In this document: positions 1-9,039 of the stretch, one piece after another
Position numbering within the stretch: position 1 is the first letter of the stretch
How the letters are laid out: each line of letters opens with the position of its first letter
Assembly (NCBI GenBank): GCA_002712765.1
Contig: PAUP01000054.1
Span: 1-33,461 of the forward strand
DNA length: 33,461 nucleotides
Source of the DNA: Cytophagaceae bacterium
GTDB taxonomy: Bacteria > Bacteroidota > Bacteroidia > Flavobacteriales > Flavobacteriaceae
Direction: 5' to 3'
Program-made: the position numbers and the translations under genes
Notes under the pieces: generated by a model
Seen by the model: the letters and a program-made list of their open reading frames with translations, nothing else
Told to the model about the DNA's origin: nothing
Databases searched by the model: none

Positions 1-2267
1 GCCTTTATGGCCGATTTGGAAATAAGTGAGGCCCCTTTTTTAAAGTCAAGGCTTACGCCAGCTTCAATGGTTAAGACCTTGCTTTTAGGGATAACAAGAG
101 TTTGGTCTAGGGTATATGCGCCTCTAGCAATACGCAAGCTGTTCTCTGAGTCTTTAATGATAAAGTCAAAGCTGTCATAGTTAGGGGTTTCCCAGTCTTT
201 GTAGGTGCTGGTAAAGTCCTGTAGATCGCTCTCAAGCGCAAACGGCGCTATAGGGGCTTTGCGAGGGAGATCAATAACCTCGATCTGGTGATTTACTCTT
301 AATTTGGCGACGTCTTTAGGGTAATTAAAACTTCCTTTTTTGTTTTTTTTGGATACAAAAGCGTTTACAAAGTAACGGTTAAGGTCAAAGCGAATGGTTT
401 TTTTTTGACGTTTGCCCAATACAACACTGTCTTTGGTGGTGGTTCCAAGAGTGCGTCCGTCGGTGTGAGACAGTCCTGTGATCGCTACGGGATAATCTGA
501 TAAATTTTCAAGTGCAACCTCTAGCTGCTGCTCGTCGATGCTATGTAATCCTGCGCTAATAACATCTGAAGGATTGATCGCTTTTTTTATAAAATTGCTG
601 TTGTGTTCGAGTATGGTCAAATCTATGCCATTGCCCAATTCATAGCTCAGGTCTTTGTTAAGGCGAAGCAATTCTGTTTTATGGGTGGCAATTAGGGTGT
701 TGACAAATTTATTTTGGCTAAAACGTTCTAATTTTTCTAATACTGCCGCCGTGTATATTGGATCTTTTTCAGAAAATGGATACTGTATAATTCCTTCTAG
801 GGCTACCCCACTATTAGAATCATAAGAAATAGGTTCCAATTTGTTAGTAATGGGATTGTAATACACCCTGATATTGTGCCAAATCATCCCATGAGCGCCT
901 CCAAATAGATTGGTAAGGGCAACAAAGCTCGATAATTTGTCAAGATCAAAAACCTCAGAAATCTTGTAATCTCCTTTGCGTAAGCCGTCAAGCATTGATT
1001 TGGCCGTCGCAAATTGTTTGGCCAGAGCAGGGTCGCTTAACACCTTGTTTTGGTTATATACCTTGATTGGAGCAATCCTTGCGCTTTGAAGGGTACTCGC
1101 TACCTCGCGTACGGGTAGGTTGAGATCGTACTCTTTGGCCCGCTCATTCCATAAATAGGATTCATCAAAGGCCACAATTACGCCTGCTCTTCTGCGGTTG
1201 TGTTCGATTAGAATTTTGTCAAATGATTCTTCTAATGCCATAACACCTACCCCCTTGGTATGAATGTTGGTATTGGATGTGGTTTTAATGGTAAAATTCA
1301 CAAAATCATAGCGTAAACCAATGATATCCTGAGCCGTTAGCGCCTTATTGTAAAGCCACTCCCAAAGGTAATTTCTGGTTTTGGGATGTTGTACAGATAC
1401 TTTGCGCATGCCGTTTAAGGTATGACCATCTTGAATGAGAAAACGGTAGGACCATTTGCGATCGTCCAGCAAGTGATCTGTCCAATCACCTTTGAGACGT
1501 AATTCTGTGTCTAGGGTTTTTCCTTGGTAGGATAGGCTCCCTTTCACATAGTCATCGTCATCAGTGATTAGTAGCCCACGAGCTATCGCGTCATTTCTTT
1601 TAGTTCTAATTTTCTCAAACGCCGATGCCTTTAGCGTAAGCGTTAAAGAATCCAAACTATTGGTATACTTGTTTTGAAGTATGAGACTAGGGTCAAGACG
1701 TAGCTGGGCGATATCGTGAGACCTACCCATACCACTGCGATACCTGCCTGTATTGATATACGCAATATCATCTATATCTAGTGTGGCTTTTGGGTAATTA
1801 GCATGCTCAAGCAACCGATCAAAAACACTATATGAAACCCCGTTGTGGGTGATAATTTCAGGACTTTTAAAAAAGTCCAAATTGAGATATGCCGCCTGAT
1901 TCTTTAATGTGATTTTGTCTTTGACGTAGATGTGCAAGAAAAATAGGTCGGTTTGTAATCGTCCTTCTAAGGGATTTTTGTAGGCATAGATAAGATGAGG
2001 CTTACCCATATGACTGCTGAGATAAAGCGATACCAAACTATCGTTATAAACCTGTTGCTCTGGTTGATCCAAAACTTGGGTATAATCAATTTGGGCAGCG
2101 GTAATTACGGTGGGGACATTTAGGTCATAGGTTTTGCTCACCCCTGCTGTGACTCCAGTTTCTGAAGAAGTTTGACTCAGTACAAATACACTAAGGGCAA
2201 CAACCCCAAGGATCACTAGCGAAAGGACCCAGCGACTGTGGTTTGATTTGTCAGATTTTAATTGCAT
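1..2267 (-). CDS. CotH-kinase-like membrane-anchored protein, C-terminus cut by window edge
   Basis: An open frame of 755 codons runs from the ATG at 2267 to base 1 without a stop, so the C-terminus lies outside the window. Residues about 12-30 form one N-terminal membrane anchor, so most of the protein should be outside the cytoplasm. The middle follows the CotH kinase pattern: ELRLKGDWTDH, then NGMRKVSVQHPKTRNYLW, then an ALEESFDK segment, and later GAHGMIWHNIRVYYNP followed by PISYDSNSG. The family includes the spore-coat protein kinase CotH. The last visible part (IARGAYTLDQTLVIPKSKVL) resembles the start of a beta-helix domain. It lies 28 bases downstream of a DUF4956 gene on the same strand, a pairing known from other bacteria. 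Kinase activity is not established; the fold assignment is likely, the substrate unknown. Confidence 0.75.
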   Translation of the reverse strand, partial: MQLKSDKSNHSRWVLSLVILGVVALSVFVLSQTSSETGVTAGVSKTYDLNVPTVITAAQIDYTQVLDQPEQQVYNDSLVSLYLSSHMGKPHLIYAYKNPLEGRLQTDLFFLHIYVKDKITLKNQAAYLNLDFFKSPEIITHNGVSYSVFDRLLEHANYPKATLDIDDIAYINTGRYRSGMGRSHDIAQLRLDPSLILQNKYTNSLDSLTLTLKASAFEKIRTKRNDAIARGLLITDDDDYVKGSLSYQGKTLDTELRLKGDWTDHLLDDRKWSYRFLIQDGHTLNGMRKVSVQHPKTRNYLWEWLYNKALTAQDIIGLRYDFVNFTIKTTSNTNIHTKGVGVMALEESFDKILIEHNRRRAGVIVAFDESYLWNERAKEYDLNLPVREVASTLQSARIAPIKVYNQNKVLSDPALAKQFATAKSMLDGLRKGDYKISEVFDLDKLSSFVALTNLFGGAHGMIWHNIRVYYNPITNKLEPISYDSNSGVALEGIIQYPFSEKDPIYTAAVLEKLERFSQNKFVNTLIATHKTELLRLNKDLSYELGNGIDLTILEHNSNFIKKAINPSDVISAGLHSIDEQQLEVALENLSDYPVAITGLSHTDGRTLGTTTKDSVVLGKRQKKTIRFDLNRYFVNAFVSKKNKKGSFNYPKDVAKLRVNHQIEVIDLPRKAPIAPFALESDLQDFTSTYKDWETPNYDSFDFIIKDSENSLRIARGAYTLDQTLVIPKSKVLTIEAGVSLDFKKGASLISKSAIK

Positions 2268-2295
2268 GTATTGATGTACTAATTAAGCGGTATGA

Positions 2296-2970
2296 CTATA
2301 AGGTATTATCTATAAAGGTAATATCCATCGTTTTATCCAAGGCGCGTAATTCTGAATTCATTGTATTTAAGGCATCCATAGATGCTACTTTTATTAGGTA
2401 ATTAACCGTGATGAGCTCTTGGTTTTCCTGTATGCGTTTTAACTCGAGTTGACGGCTGTGTTTGCCTACAATGTCATTGATGGCATTGATCTGATTGGTC
2501 TGGGTAGAAGGCGTGCTTTGAATAAGCAGGTTTTGAGTAATACTACTGCCTTTACTTCCGCGTTGATACATGAATACAACAATACCCATCAAGACCACAA
2601 ACCCCAAAAGGGTAGGCAGCAATTGATTGGCGCCCATACCAAGCCCAATGGCGATGGCGATAAAAAAGTAACCTAACTCTTCAGGTTCTTTAATGGCTGT
2701 TCTAAAACGCACGATAGATAAGGCCCCTACCAGCCCCAGAGAGAGCGCTAAGGATGATTTTACAATAGAGATAATTATAAAGGTGGTCACCCCTACAATC
2801 ATTAACACCTTTGATAACTGCGCTCTATTAGACATCGATTGCCCATAGCGTTTATAGCCCAAGGCTAACACATAGAGCAAGAGTACACATATCAGGATAT
2901 AGGCGATATAATTGACAAGCGAGAAGGAATCTTCAAAATTTGCGGTAAGTTGATCTAATAGGTTATCCAT
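2296..2970 (-). CDS. DUF4956 family membrane protein
   Basis: A 224-residue protein with one hydrophobic helix near the N-terminus (YIAYILICVLLLYVLALGY) and a second hydrophobic block of three or more helices. Between the helices is the diagnostic segment GLVGALSIVRFRTAIKEPEE, which identifies DUF4956. The soluble C-terminal third probably faces the cytoplasm. The ATG at 2970 is preferred over an in-frame TTG four codons upstream at 2982. The gene is the first of a two-gene unit with the CotH-like gene. In other bacteria DUF4956, CotH and a VTC-type polyphosphate polymerase often occur together; the third member is not in this window. Function unknown. Confidence 0.85.
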   Translation of the reverse strand: MDNLLDQLTANFEDSFSLVNYIAYILICVLLLYVLALGYKRYGQSMSNRAQLSKVLMIVGVTTFIIISIVKSSLALSLGLVGALSIVRFRTAIKEPEELGYFFIAIAIGLGMGANQLLPTLLGFVVLMGIVVFMYQRGSKGSSITQNLLIQSTPSTQTNQINAINDIVGKHSRQLELKRIQENQELITVNYLIKVASMDALNTMNSELRALDKTMDITFIDNTL

Positions 2971-3230
2971 ATAATAGTTCAATAGTAATAAGGTGAGTAA
3001 AGATATTTACTAGCTGCAAAAAAACACAAAACTTTTGATTCTCAACAATAATCTGTCTAGAATAACAGCTATTGAGAGCGTTGTTAACATAATCTAGCAG
3101 TATTACAATCGGTGTAAATGGAAGCACCCTACAAGGCGATGCGCTCGTTGCAAAAAACAAATTGAGAAATGATGTCATTACAACTAGAAATAATTCCTAG
3201 ATATTGGTTTTTCTAAACGATTTAAAACAG

Positions 3231-3238
3231 TATCTTTG
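3231..3238 (+). promoter_or_regulatory. Flavobacterial -7 box for atpD (TATCTTTG)
   Basis: Exact match to the Bacteroidota TAnnTTTG -7 element. A TTG lies at 3204-3206, 24 bases upstream, slightly farther than the usual -33 spacing. Predicted transcription start is near 3243, giving a leader of about 70 bases. Confidence 0.65.
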
Positions 3239-3242
3239 CGCG

Positions 3243-3283
3243 GTGAAAAACGAGGTGTTTTTTTCACTCCCGATCAATCGGGA
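3243..3283 (+). promoter_or_regulatory. Two adjacent hairpins in the atpD leader
   Basis: GTGAAAAA (3243-3250) pairs with TTTTTCAC (3260-3267) around a 9-base loop. Immediately next, TCCCGAT (3268-3274) pairs with ATCGGGA (3277-3283) around CA. Both fall just after the predicted transcription start. They could stabilise the mRNA or control translation; no oligo-U tail follows the second, so termination is unlikely. Confidence 0.4.
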
Positions 3284-3305
3284 TATTTTGCTAAACATTA
3301 AATAG

Positions 3306-4820
<1,515 letters not shown>

Positions 4821-4855
4821 TAAATGGGTAATGGTGCTTGAGCGAGGTTTGTAAC

Positions 4856-4871
4856 CGCTTTCGCGAAAGCG
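4856..4871. repeat. Dispersed palindrome copy 1, CGCTTTCGCGAAAGCG (between atpD and atpC)
   Basis: A perfect 16-base palindrome in the 69-base gap between atpD and atpC. As RNA it can fold into a 6-base-pair stem with a CGCG loop. It ends 18 bases before the atpC start codon. Confidence 0.85.
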
Positions 4872-4889
4872 CACTCAAAAACAATAGAT

Positions 4890-5168
4890 ATGCATTTAGA
4901 AATTGTAACTCCTGAAGCTTCATTAGTAAGCGGCGAAGTCACTTCGGTGACGGTACCGGGAATGGATGGAGAATTCCAGATGTTAAATAATCACGCGGCT
5001 ATTGTAGCCTTGCTCGTTGAAGGAAAAGTATCTTTTGATGGCAATCCTACTATCGCCGAAGGATTTGAAAATAAGTTTGTCAAAGAAGCTAGCGGTAAAT
5101 GGTCGCTTGAAATTTCGAGCGGAACCGTTGAGATGAATAACAACAAAGTTATCGTCCTAGCCGACTAA
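4890..5168 (+). CDS. atpC: F1Fo ATP synthase subunit epsilon, short form
   Basis: The sequence begins MHLEIVTPEASLVSGEVTSV and continues with VPGMDGEFQMLNNHAAIVALL, the conserved beta-sandwich domain of epsilon. At 92 residues it stops after that domain and lacks the two-helix C-terminal domain that makes E. coli epsilon about 139 residues. The frame stops cleanly at a TAA followed by a terminator, so this is not a frameshift. Short epsilon subunits occur in other Bacteroidota. The protein should still link gamma to the c-ring, but cannot make the helical C-terminal inhibition known from other bacteria. Confidence 0.93.
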   Translation: MHLEIVTPEASLVSGEVTSVTVPGMDGEFQMLNNHAAIVALLVEGKVSFDGNPTIAEGFENKFVKEASGKWSLEISSGTVEMNNNKVIVLAD

Positions 5169-5188
5169 GACAAGAATCAACAACTATA

Positions 5189-5224
5189 AAAGCCCAAAAT
5201 CGATGCCGATTTTGGGCTTTTTTT
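5189..5224 (+). terminator. Rho-independent terminator after atpC
   Basis: Left arm AAAGCCCAAAATCG (5189-5202), loop ATGC, right arm CGATTTTGGGCTTT (5207-5220), then TTTT. The 14-pair stem is perfect. It begins 21 bases after the atpC stop. The convergent M61 peptidase gene ends at 5232, so the A-rich left flank could let it work in both directions. Confidence 0.9.
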
Positions 5225-5231
5225 ATGGAAT

Positions 5232-7013
5232 TTACTTTTTACCTAGCCAAGCTTTTCTCGCCTCCAAAGCGGCCTTACTAGGGTTGGGATCTAGCGCAAT
5301 ACTATAGGTTGGATCACTTGTAAGGGTTAAGGTAGTCTCTTGTGTTTCTCCAAATCGCATATAGCGCACTGAGACCTTATCACCTGGCTTTTTGCCTTCC
5401 AACCACTGCTCATAAGCTGCTTTGGTCATAAGCTCCTGATCGTCTATAGCGGTAATGATATCGCCTTTATCCAGCATTGCCTTGTAAGCAGGTGTATGCA
5501 AGGTCGTAGTTGCAGCTATTTGCAAACCTGTAGCTGTTTCTGTAAGGCGTAAGCCCGAAAAAGGGGTGTTGTCGTTGCGTTCTAAGCGAAGCCCAACAGT
5601 TTTAAACAGACCGTCATAATCTGGCATGCCGCTTTTATAAATGTAGGAGTCAAAGTAGGCTTTCGCGAAAGCGTTACCCGCATAATCTGCCAGCACCTGC
5701 TCTAGATCATTAACGGTATAAGCCACTTCGTTCTGACCGTGTTTTTCCCACACCTTTCTAAAATAAGTATCCAGATCGAGTCCTTTTTGACGCAGGCTCA
5801 AATCTAAAGCGAGGCCAAGCATACTGCCGTAGGAATAATAGGAGATAAAGGTATTGCCTCTATTTACAGGATCTACCGAGGTGGCCGCGTCTACAAAAGG
5901 CGCCTGATAACTCATCTCTATAGGATTAAAAAAATCTCTTGCGGGTGAGTTCCACACATAATTAAAAGTGCCATTAAGACGCTGTGCATAGGTAGAATCT
6001 GTAATAATTTGAGCACGCCGCAGCATTAGATTGGTGTAGTAACTGGTAAAGCCTTCGGCAAACCAAAGTGAGGCACTCATATTGGCAGCCGTAAAATCAA
6101 AAGGCTCTAAATCTGCAGGGCGTATGCGTTCTACATTCCAACTGTGAAAAAACTCATGGGCTACTGTACCAAGGTTGCGTTGCATCCCTCCACCTGCCAA
6201 GGTGCGGCTCGTGGTCAAAATAGTACTGTTGCGATGTTCCATGCCATCACCAGAAACATTAGGATCATAACAGGCCAAAAAGGTGTACCTGCCATAATCA
6301 AAATTGGGTAGTGACCCAAAGACTGCTTTTTCTTGCAGTACAAGGGCCTGCACCTGTTTCCAATACTGATCGAGATCTGCTTGGGTGTCTGGACCGTGCA
6401 GCACAAAAGCTATGGTCTGTCCATCTACGGTAAAACTACGCTCTTTAAAATTACTTAGCTCTGTAGGACTATCTAAAAAGTAGTACAGATCTGGAGCACT
6501 ATAGCGAGTGTCGCTTATTTTTTTGAGCTGGGTGGCCACTTTCCATTGGCTGTCTTTAGGAAGGTCAAACTCAATTTCGATAGGACGGGCTTCTGTAGAT
6601 TCCAAATACATAAAAGTTGCTGGCATATTGAGATGGGCGTGGGCAGTATTGATCTGAGAGTAAGTGCCGTCGGCTCTGTTGGCAAAAAGCGTATATGAAA
6701 CCGTCACTGTACCGTCGTGACCAGAAATAGTCCAAGAGTAAGGATCTTCACGTCGTATAGAAAGTGCTTCTCCTTTGCCATTAACAGCGTTGACCTCATA
6801 AACATTTTTGGCAAATTCGTGTAAGGCATAACGACCAGGAGAGGTGCGAGGCATGCGCACCACAACTTGGGCTTGTTTAATGTTTGGAAAATGAGCGGTG
6901 ATATTGGCCTGGTGATGTACGGCATTGTCAAAACTTACCGTATAGGTATTGGTTTGTGCCCAACTTGCCAGACTCAAAGACAAAAGACTACAAAAAATTA
7001 AGAATATTCGCAT
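5232..7013 (-). CDS. Secreted M61-family metallopeptidase with PDZ domain
   Basis: Zinc aminopeptidase of the M61 (glycyl aminopeptidase-like) family. With the ATG at 7013 it has 593 residues and a clear signal peptide, MRIFLIFCSLLSLSLASWAQ; a longer frame to 7079 would bury this signal. Residues 286-290 are HEFFH, the HExxH zinc site, and E320 in WFAEGFTSYY is the likely third ligand. The upstream GMEHRNST segment is typical of M61. The C-terminal part (about 480-580), containing KGDIITAIDD and GKKPGDKVSVRYMR, is a PDZ domain. It probably acts in the periplasm or at the surface. A palindrome copy lies inside the gene and is read as AFAKA. It is divergent from bioF with an 82-base gap. Confidence 0.92.
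   Translation of the reverse strand: MRIFLIFCSLLSLSLASWAQTNTYTVSFDNAVHHQANITAHFPNIKQAQVVVRMPRTSPGRYALHEFAKNVYEVNAVNGKGEALSIRREDPYSWTISGHDGTVTVSYTLFANRADGTYSQINTAHAHLNMPATFMYLESTEARPIEIEFDLPKDSQWKVATQLKKISDTRYSAPDLYYFLDSPTELSNFKERSFTVDGQTIAFVLHGPDTQADLDQYWKQVQALVLQEKAVFGSLPNFDYGRYTFLACYDPNVSGDGMEHRNSTILTTSRTLAGGGMQRNLGTVAHEFFHSWNVERIRPADLEPFDFTAANMSASLWFAEGFTSYYTNLMLRRAQIITDSTYAQRLNGTFNYVWNSPARDFFNPIEMSYQAPFVDAATSVDPVNRGNTFISYYSYGSMLGLALDLSLRQKGLDLDTYFRKVWEKHGQNEVAYTVNDLEQVLADYAGNAFAKAYFDSYIYKSGMPDYDGLFKTVGLRLERNDNTPFSGLRLTETATGLQIAATTTLHTPAYKAMLDKGDIITAIDDQELMTKAAYEQWLEGKKPGDKVSVRYMRFGETQETTLTLTSDPTYSIALDPNPSKAALEARKAWLGKK
5659..5672. repeat. Dispersed palindrome copy 2 (inside the M61 peptidase gene)
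   Basis: Perfect 14-base core GCTTTCGCGAAAGC. In the minus-strand reading frame it is translated as Ala-Phe-Ala-Lys-Ala within GNAFAKAYFD. It is followed on the plus strand by GTTAC, the same flank as the bioA copy. Confidence 0.8.
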
Positions 7014-7083
7014 AAGTGCTGTTTTGTATAAAAATAGGGAAGTCGGGTCAATAGTCCATACGGGAGATGTCAAAAGCAAAAAG

Positions 7084-7091
7084 TATCTTTA
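7084..7091 (+). promoter_or_regulatory. -7 box for bioF (TATCTTTA)
   Basis: One base off TAnnTTTG, ending 4 bases before the bioF ATG at 7096, so transcription should begin at or next to the start codon (leaderless). No clear TTG -33 element is seen. Confidence 0.5.
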
Positions 7092-7095
7092 CACT

Positions 7096-8253
7096 ATGTT
7101 ACCACCAAAACTTCAAAAAAAGTTAGCAGCCCGAGTCAAAAATGACAGCTTGCGTAGCTTAACACAAAGCAGTGAGCTGGTTGATTTGGCCTCCAATGAT
7201 TATTTGGGCCTTTCTAAAGTACCTGAAATTGCCAAGACAGCATCTACGTTGCTCAAAGCGCAAAAGCAAACGGCACATGGGGCTGGTGGGAGTAGACTCT
7301 TAACAGGCAATCACAGTTTATATCCTATTTGTGAGCAAACCGTAGCCTTGTTTCACAATCGTCAGAGCGCCTTACTTTTTAATAGCGGCTATGATGCCAA
7401 TATTGGGTTTTTTCAAGCTGTTTTACAACGAGGAGATATCATTCTCTTTGACCAATACATACACGCCAGTATAAGAGATGGTATACAAATGAGTCATGCC
7501 AAGGCGTATAAGTTTGCCCATAACCAACTCGATGATCTTGAGAAACAATGTCAATGGGCACGAGATAACAAAGCACCCGATGGCCAATTGTATATCGTTA
7601 CCGAAGCTGTTTTTTCTATGGATGGCGATAGCCCAGATCTCAAAGCCATTGCCCATCTGGCTACACGGTACCAGGGGTTGTTAATTGTAGATGAAGCGCA
7701 TGCTACAGGCGTATTGGGCAAAAAGGGCGAAGGATTGGTAGCACAATTAGGACTGGAAGATCAAGTGTTTGCTACGTTGGTCACTTTTGGAAAAGCCATG
7801 GGGGTTCACGGTGCTGCAATACTAAGCGATTATGATCTTAGAACCTATCTCATAAATTTTGCCAGATCCTTGATTTACACCACAGCGCTCCCACCGCATT
7901 CGGTGGCAATGATTGTGGCCGCCTATCGGTATTTGGGCGCTCAAGGCAGCTCGGTTTCTCCCGTTGCCCAATTAGAGCAATACATCACCTATTTTAAACA
8001 ACAAATAACCGCCTTTCAATTAGAGGCCTATTTTATAGCGAGTGATTCGGCCATTCAGGTGGCCGTTATTCCTGGGGTAGATCGCGTTAAAGCGCTTTCG
8101 CGAAAGCTGGAACAAAAAGGATATGATGTTAAACCTATTCTTTCTCCTACGGTAACCGAAGGACAGGAACGGCTGCGTTTTTGTTTACATAGTTTTAATC
8201 GTCCCAATGAGTTTAGAGACGTACTGCAAGCGGTTGCCAAGGCCTTGATGTAG
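7096..8253 (+). CDS. bioF: 8-amino-7-oxononanoate synthase
   Basis: PLP enzyme that condenses a pimeloyl thioester with alanine to give 8-amino-7-oxononanoate (KAPA), the first ring-assembly step of biotin synthesis. The ATG at 7096 gives 385 residues, the usual family size. Visible motifs are SNDYLGLS, HGAGGSRLLTGN, the HASIRDG segment, DEAHATGVLGKKG (199-211) and the PLP-lysine region TFGKAMGVHGAA with K233. An open frame extends 49 codons upstream, but that extension overlaps the divergent peptidase and its promoter. A palindrome copy near the 3' end is read in a different frame (ALSRKL). It starts the biotin cluster. Confidence 0.95.
   Translation: MLPPKLQKKLAARVKNDSLRSLTQSSELVDLASNDYLGLSKVPEIAKTASTLLKAQKQTAHGAGGSRLLTGNHSLYPICEQTVALFHNRQSALLFNSGYDANIGFFQAVLQRGDIILFDQYIHASIRDGIQMSHAKAYKFAHNQLDDLEKQCQWARDNKAPDGQLYIVTEAVFSMDGDSPDLKAIAHLATRYQGLLIVDEAHATGVLGKKGEGLVAQLGLEDQVFATLVTFGKAMGVHGAAILSDYDLRTYLINFARSLIYTTALPPHSVAMIVAAYRYLGAQGSSVSPVAQLEQYITYFKQQITAFQLEAYFIASDSAIQVAVIPGVDRVKALSRKLEQKGYDVKPILSPTVTEGQERLRFCLHSFNRPNEFRDVLQAVAKALM
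8094..8107. repeat. Dispersed palindrome copy 3 (inside bioF)
   Basis: Perfect 14-base core, extended at the left to CGCTTTCGCGAAAGC. Here the bioF frame reads it as Ala-Leu-Ser-Arg-Lys-Leu rather than AFAKA, so retention is not tied to one peptide. Confidence 0.8.
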
Positions 8254-8325
8254 CCCCTTAGATACAGGTGAGTAAAATGCCCAAATGAAATCACAAAGCA
8301 TATCGAAATTCTAGCACATCTTTGG

Positions 8326-8333
8326 TATTTTTG
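8326..8333 (+). promoter_or_regulatory. -7 box for bioD (TATTTTTG)
   Basis: Exact TAnnTTTG match, 19 bases before the bioD ATG at 8353, in the 99-base gap after bioF. It suggests bioD has its own transcription start. Confidence 0.5.
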
Positions 8334-8352
8334 ATACGTAAAACCAAAACCT

Positions 8353-8973
8353 ATGTCATCATATTTTATCACAGGCATATCTACCGAGGTAGGTAAAACT
8401 GTAGCCGCAGCCATTGTCACAGAGGCCTTGCAAGCCGATTATTGGAAACCCATACAGGCAGGTGATTTGGATCATTCGGATACGCACAAGGTTAAGGCTT
8501 GGGTAAAAAATGATATATCGCAATATCACGATAATGCATTTGCTTTACAGACTCCTATGAGTCCGCATGCAGCGGCAGCTATTGATAAGGTGCATATAGA
8601 TACCACTGTAATTAAACGCCCAAAAACCAAAAATAAGCTGGTTATTGAAGGCGCTGGAGGTATTTTGGTACCTATAAATGATCGGGAAACCATACTCGAT
8701 TTGATACACCCCTCAGATAAGGTCATTGTGGTGTCCCGACATTATTTGGGCAGTATTAATCATAGTCTAATGACCATCAAGACACTACAAGATCGCAATA
8801 TTCAAGTGGCAGGTATCCTATTTTCTGGCGCCGAACATCCCACAACCGAGTCTATAATAGAAAAGATGAGTGGTGTCCCAGTCATTGGCCGTATAGACGA
8901 AGAACCCTTTATAGATGCTAATGTAGTAAGTGAATATGCGGCCAGGTTTTCAAAGCAACTACAGCAACTCTAA
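8353..8973 (+). CDS. bioD: Dethiobiotin synthetase
   Basis: ATP-dependent carboxylase that closes the ureido ring of 7,8-diaminononanoate to dethiobiotin. The 206-residue protein begins MSSYFITGISTEVGKTVAAA; residues 8-16 are the P-loop (GxxTxVGKT type) of the family. VIEGAGGILVPIN is the conserved EGAGG nucleotide and metal-binding segment. The C-terminus has PVIGRIDEEPFID, typical of BioD. It lies between bioF and bioA, all on one strand. Confidence 0.95.
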   Translation: MSSYFITGISTEVGKTVAAAIVTEALQADYWKPIQAGDLDHSDTHKVKAWVKNDISQYHDNAFALQTPMSPHAAAAIDKVHIDTTVIKRPKTKNKLVIEGAGGILVPINDRETILDLIHPSDKVIVVSRHYLGSINHSLMTIKTLQDRNIQVAGILFSGAEHPTTESIIEKMSGVPVIGRIDEEPFIDANVVSEYAARFSKQLQQL

Positions 8974-9016
8974 CGCAATAGATGGCTGTTTGCTCAGCCG
9001 TCATAAGATCAATCCC

Positions 9017-9024
9017 TACCTTTG
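9017..9024 (+). promoter_or_regulatory. -7 box for bioA (TACCTTTG)
   Basis: Exact TAnnTTTG match 15 bases before the GTG start of bioA. A TTG at 8990-8992 lies 24 bases upstream and may be the -33 element. Confidence 0.6.
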
Positions 9025-9039
9025 TAAAAAATCAATGCC

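Noticed and set aside
2963-3178. Minus-strand open frame over the divergent intergenic region as a small gene
   Set aside because: It overlaps the DUF4956 start, begins without a promoter box and shows no family features.
6949-7095. Upstream extension of bioF by 49 codons
   Set aside because: It would run into the divergent peptidase coding sequence and across the bioF promoter box; family homology begins after the ATG at 7096.
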